From positions 1 to 33,251 of IMG/VR virus record IMGVR_UViG_3300048030_000601: DNA of 33,251 bases, one strand, 5' to 3'. Both the position numbers and the translations under genes were made by a program. The notes beneath the pieces were generated by a model. It had not been told where the DNA came from and searched no databases. It saw only the letters and a list, made by a program, of their open reading frames with translations. This document shows positions 31,712 to 33,251 of this stretch, in pieces. This DNA comes from a virus. Numbering within the stretch: position 1 is the stretch's first letter; each line of letters begins with the position of its first letter.

Positions 31712-32123
31712 ACTAGATAAAACTTACATAAAAATGGCGAGACAGTGGAGTTCTTTATCTAAATCTAAGAGGCTCCAAGTTGGATGTTTAATTGTTAAAG
31801 ACGGATCAATTATATCCGATGGATATAATGGCACACCAAAAGGTTTCAATAACCAATGTGAAGATATAGACTATTTTAATCAACTTGTAACTCGCAAGGA
31901 AGTTTTGCATGCAGAAAGTAATGCAATTACCAAATTAGCAAAGTCTACACAATCTAGTTCTGGAGCAACAATGTATGTTACAACTTCACCTTGCATTGAA
32001 TGCGCCAAGCTTATTATTCAATCAGACATCATTAGAGTTGTATATTCAGATTTTTATCGCAGTAATGCAGGTATAAATCTTCTAAAAAAAGCGGGAATAA
32101 AAGTAGAACAGCTACAAATTTAA
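31695..32123 (+). CDS. Deoxycytidylate (dCMP) deaminase
   Basis: 142 residues. The zinc-dependent deaminase signature is complete: HAES with zinc ligand His72 and catalytic Glu74, then TTSPCIECAK with Cys100 and Cys103. LQVGCLIVKDGSIISDGYNG and TPKGFNNQCED are the substrate and nucleotide segments typical of dCMP deaminases (NGxPxG). It converts dCMP to dUMP, feeding dTMP synthesis, and fits well with the dUTPase two genes later, since both supply dUMP. The length is normal for phage dCMP deaminases (about 140-190). The start overlaps the previous gene by 17 nt. Confidence 0.88.
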   Translation: MANQPELDKTYIKMARQWSSLSKSKRLQVGCLIVKDGSIISDGYNGTPKGFNNQCEDIDYFNQLVTRKEVLHAESNAITKLAKSTQSSSGATMYVTTSPCIECAKLIIQSDIIRVVYSDFYRSNAGINLLKKAGIKVEQLQI

Positions 32124-32137
32124 ATTATCATCATTAA

Positions 32138-32701
32138 ATGATAGAAGGTATCTCAATTATAATAATTTTGTTTTTGTGTTATTTTGTATATAAATACAAA
32201 CCGCAAGACGACTCTGAACTAGATAATCTAAGAAATGAAAATGAATTTTTAAAATTAAAATTAAATGAGAATAATCAAGAGTCAAAGCATAGAGAAGATA
32301 ATTTAACAAAAATTATTAATGAATTGCAAACATCTATTCCTAAAGATAGAGAAGATTTTCAAAAGAGAAGTGATCTTCAGTCGCAGCAGATTAAAGAGCT
32401 TCAGGAGAGGCTCGATAGCGAGACTGAGGCTCGTAAGAAAGTTCTTTCGCAGAAGAAGAGTGGGGAGGTCAGGCTTGGGCATATAGCGGAGACCCTAGCC
32501 CCCTTCTTGGATCAATTTGAATTTGATCCAGAGAGATGTTCTTTTATGGGTAAACCGATTGACTATATATCATTCGGAGATGATGAGATAACTTTTATAG
32601 AAGTAAAAAGCGGTAACGCACAATTAAATCAAAGACAAAGACAAATTAAACAACTAGTACAACAAAAAGCAATATCATGGAAGGAAGTCAGAATAAAGTA
32701 A
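32138..32701 (+). CDS. Membrane-anchored Holliday-junction-resolvase-like nuclease
   Basis: 187 residues in three parts. Residues 2-20 (IEGISIIIILFLCYFVYKY) are a transmembrane helix. Residues 25-105 are a long charged coiled coil. Residues 105-187 are a PD-(D/E)XK domain of the family described as 'endonuclease related to archaeal Holliday junction resolvase': KKSGEVRLGHIAETLAPFL, then MGKPIDYISF with Asp142, FIEVKSGNAQLNQRQRQIK with Glu155 and Lys157, and a final strand (ISWKEVRIK). The nuclease would cleave branched DNA; the anchor suggests it works at the membrane. It lies in one operon with the RuvB-like ATPase. Its start has no Shine-Dalgarno sequence, and the end overlaps dUTPase by 25 nt. 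Confidence 0.75.
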   Translation: MIEGISIIIILFLCYFVYKYKPQDDSELDNLRNENEFLKLKLNENNQESKHREDNLTKIINELQTSIPKDREDFQKRSDLQSQQIKELQERLDSETEARKKVLSQKKSGEVRLGHIAETLAPFLDQFEFDPERCSFMGKPIDYISFGDDEITFIEVKSGNAQLNQRQRQIKQLVQQKAISWKEVRIK

Positions 32702-33117
32702 AAATTAAATTTAAAAAATTAAACAAACGCGCAGAAATTCCTTTTTATGCAAAGGATGGAGATGCAGGAATGGATTTAGTCGCAACCACCCTTGTTCGAA
32801 CAAGTAAGTTTTTCGAATACGGAACAGATTTAGCAATGGAGATTCCTAAAGGTTATGTTGGTTTGCTTTTCCCAAGATCAAGCATTTCAAAAACAGATCA
32901 TTTTTTGCGTAATTCTGTTGGAGTTATAGACTCTGGATATCGCGGAGAAATTAAACTGCGTATGAGTATCCCTGCTTTAGGAGAAACTGAATATTTGATA
33001 GGAGACAAAGTTGGTCAATTAATTCTAATCAAGCTTCCTTGGGTAGAGATCGAAGAAGTAGAAGAGCTCTCGTATACTGATCGCGGAGAAGGCGGATTTG
33101 GAAGTACAGGAAATTAA
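32677..33117 (+). CDS. dut: dUTPase (deoxyuridine triphosphatase)
   Basis: 146 residues with all five motifs of the homotrimeric dUTPase family: I DAGMDLVA (Asp29), II PRSSISK, III GVIDSGYRGEIK with catalytic Asp85, IV KVGQLILIKLPW, V RGEGGFGSTG near the C-terminus. It hydrolyses dUTP to dUMP and pyrophosphate, keeping uracil out of DNA and supplying dUMP together with the dCMP deaminase upstream. The loop before motif II (RTSKFFEYGTDLAMEIPKGY) is slightly longer than in E. coli Dut. It is the last gene of the 29816 operon; the next promoter begins 9 nt after its stop. Confidence 0.93.
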   Translation: MEGSQNKVKIKFKKLNKRAEIPFYAKDGDAGMDLVATTLVRTSKFFEYGTDLAMEIPKGYVGLLFPRSSISKTDHFLRNSVGVIDSGYRGEIKLRMSIPALGETEYLIGDKVGQLILIKLPWVEIEEVEELSYTDRGEGGFGSTGN

Positions 33118-33126
33118 AATTAAGCC

Positions 33127-33155
33127 TTGACATTAAACCCAATATATGAGATAAT
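33127..33155 (+). promoter_or_regulatory. Sigma70-type promoter, leaderless geometry
   Basis: TTGACA (33127-33132), 17-nt spacer ending ATATATGA, GATAAT (33150-33155). Six bases (actagc) then the ATG at 33162, so the predicted transcription start is the A of the ATG. Its -10 surroundings (ATATATGAGATAATACT) repeat those of the promoter at 29779. Confidence 0.87.
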
Positions 33156-33161
33156 ACTAGC

Positions 33162-33251
33162 ATGTTCAATATTAAATCAAAGTTAAAAAACAAAGTTATG
33201 AAAAATCAAGATCAACGTTATTTCGTAGTATATAAAAATGCAGAAGATGAG
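33162..33251 (+). CDS. Start of an unrecognised gene, cut by the window edge
   Basis: Thirty codons are visible: MFNIKSKLKNKVMKNQDQRY, then FVVYKNAEDE. The N-terminus is basic and then a strand appears. The start is fixed by the promoter, which places the ATG at the predicted transcription start; an internal ATG at codon 13 is an alternative. The family cannot be identified from this fragment. Confidence 0.6.
   Translation, partial: MFNIKSKLKNKVMKNQDQRYFVVYKNAEDE

Overview
The window is a structural plus metabolic stretch of an AT-rich genome of a long-tailed bacteriophage with a lambda-type, non-contractile (siphovirus) tail. The evidence is a 2714-residue tape measure protein followed in the lambda order by gpM-like and gpL-like tip proteins, a tail tube protein, paired fibre-like proteins, and phage nucleotide enzymes (dCMP deaminase, dUTPase). 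No terminase, portal, capsid, polymerase or integrase is present, so this is one part of a larger, probably lytic genome. The host cannot be fixed. The clearest promoters are sigma70-type (TTGACA, 17 nt, TATAAT), most genes lack a Shine-Dalgarno sequence, and the virion modules (cupredoxin-like, H-type-lectin-like, W-K modules) recall phages of aquatic bacteria, which is an inference.

Layout. (1) 1-15518, minus strand: tail assembly operon read right to left: a small protein, two related acidic/coiled proteins in the chaperone position, the tape measure, two tube-like proteins, a duplicated gpM-like protein, a gpL-like Fe-S-type protein and the start of one more gene. (2) 15570-18864, plus strand: three neck or tail-completion candidates and the major tail tube, ending at a bidirectional terminator. 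(3) 18919-21606, minus strand: a second tail-tube homologue carrying three cadherin-like repeats. (4) 21657-24997, plus strand: two paralogous fibre-like proteins, one with a cupredoxin-like domain. (5) 25036-28471, plus strand: an overlapping cassette with a nucleoside deoxyribosyltransferase-like protein, a 40-residue membrane protein, GMP reductase, a GNAT, a minimal citrate synthase/citryl-CoA lyase-like protein and an unknown protein. (6) 28515-29770: small proteins including a holin-like membrane protein, and a complete tmRNA gene with its own tag reading frame. (7) 29816-33117: a packed operon with a RuvB-like ATPase, a membrane-anchored Holliday-junction-resolvase-like nuclease, dCMP deaminase and dUTPase. 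A further gene starts at 33162.

How the parts work together. Regions 1-4 build the tail tube, its length ruler, tip and receptor-binding fibres. Regions 5-7 look like takeover and replication support: purine and pyrimidine nucleotide adjustment, recombination-intermediate processing, and ribosome rescue by a phage tmRNA. Four near-consensus promoters (25001, 28479, 29779, 33127) sit so close to the start codon that transcription should begin at, or within 2 nt of, the ATG, giving leaderless messages. The most unusual items are the tmRNA, the metabolic cassette with the citrate-synthase-like protein whose catalytic Asp appears replaced by Gly, the leaderless promoter set, and the cadherin-bearing tube paralogue.
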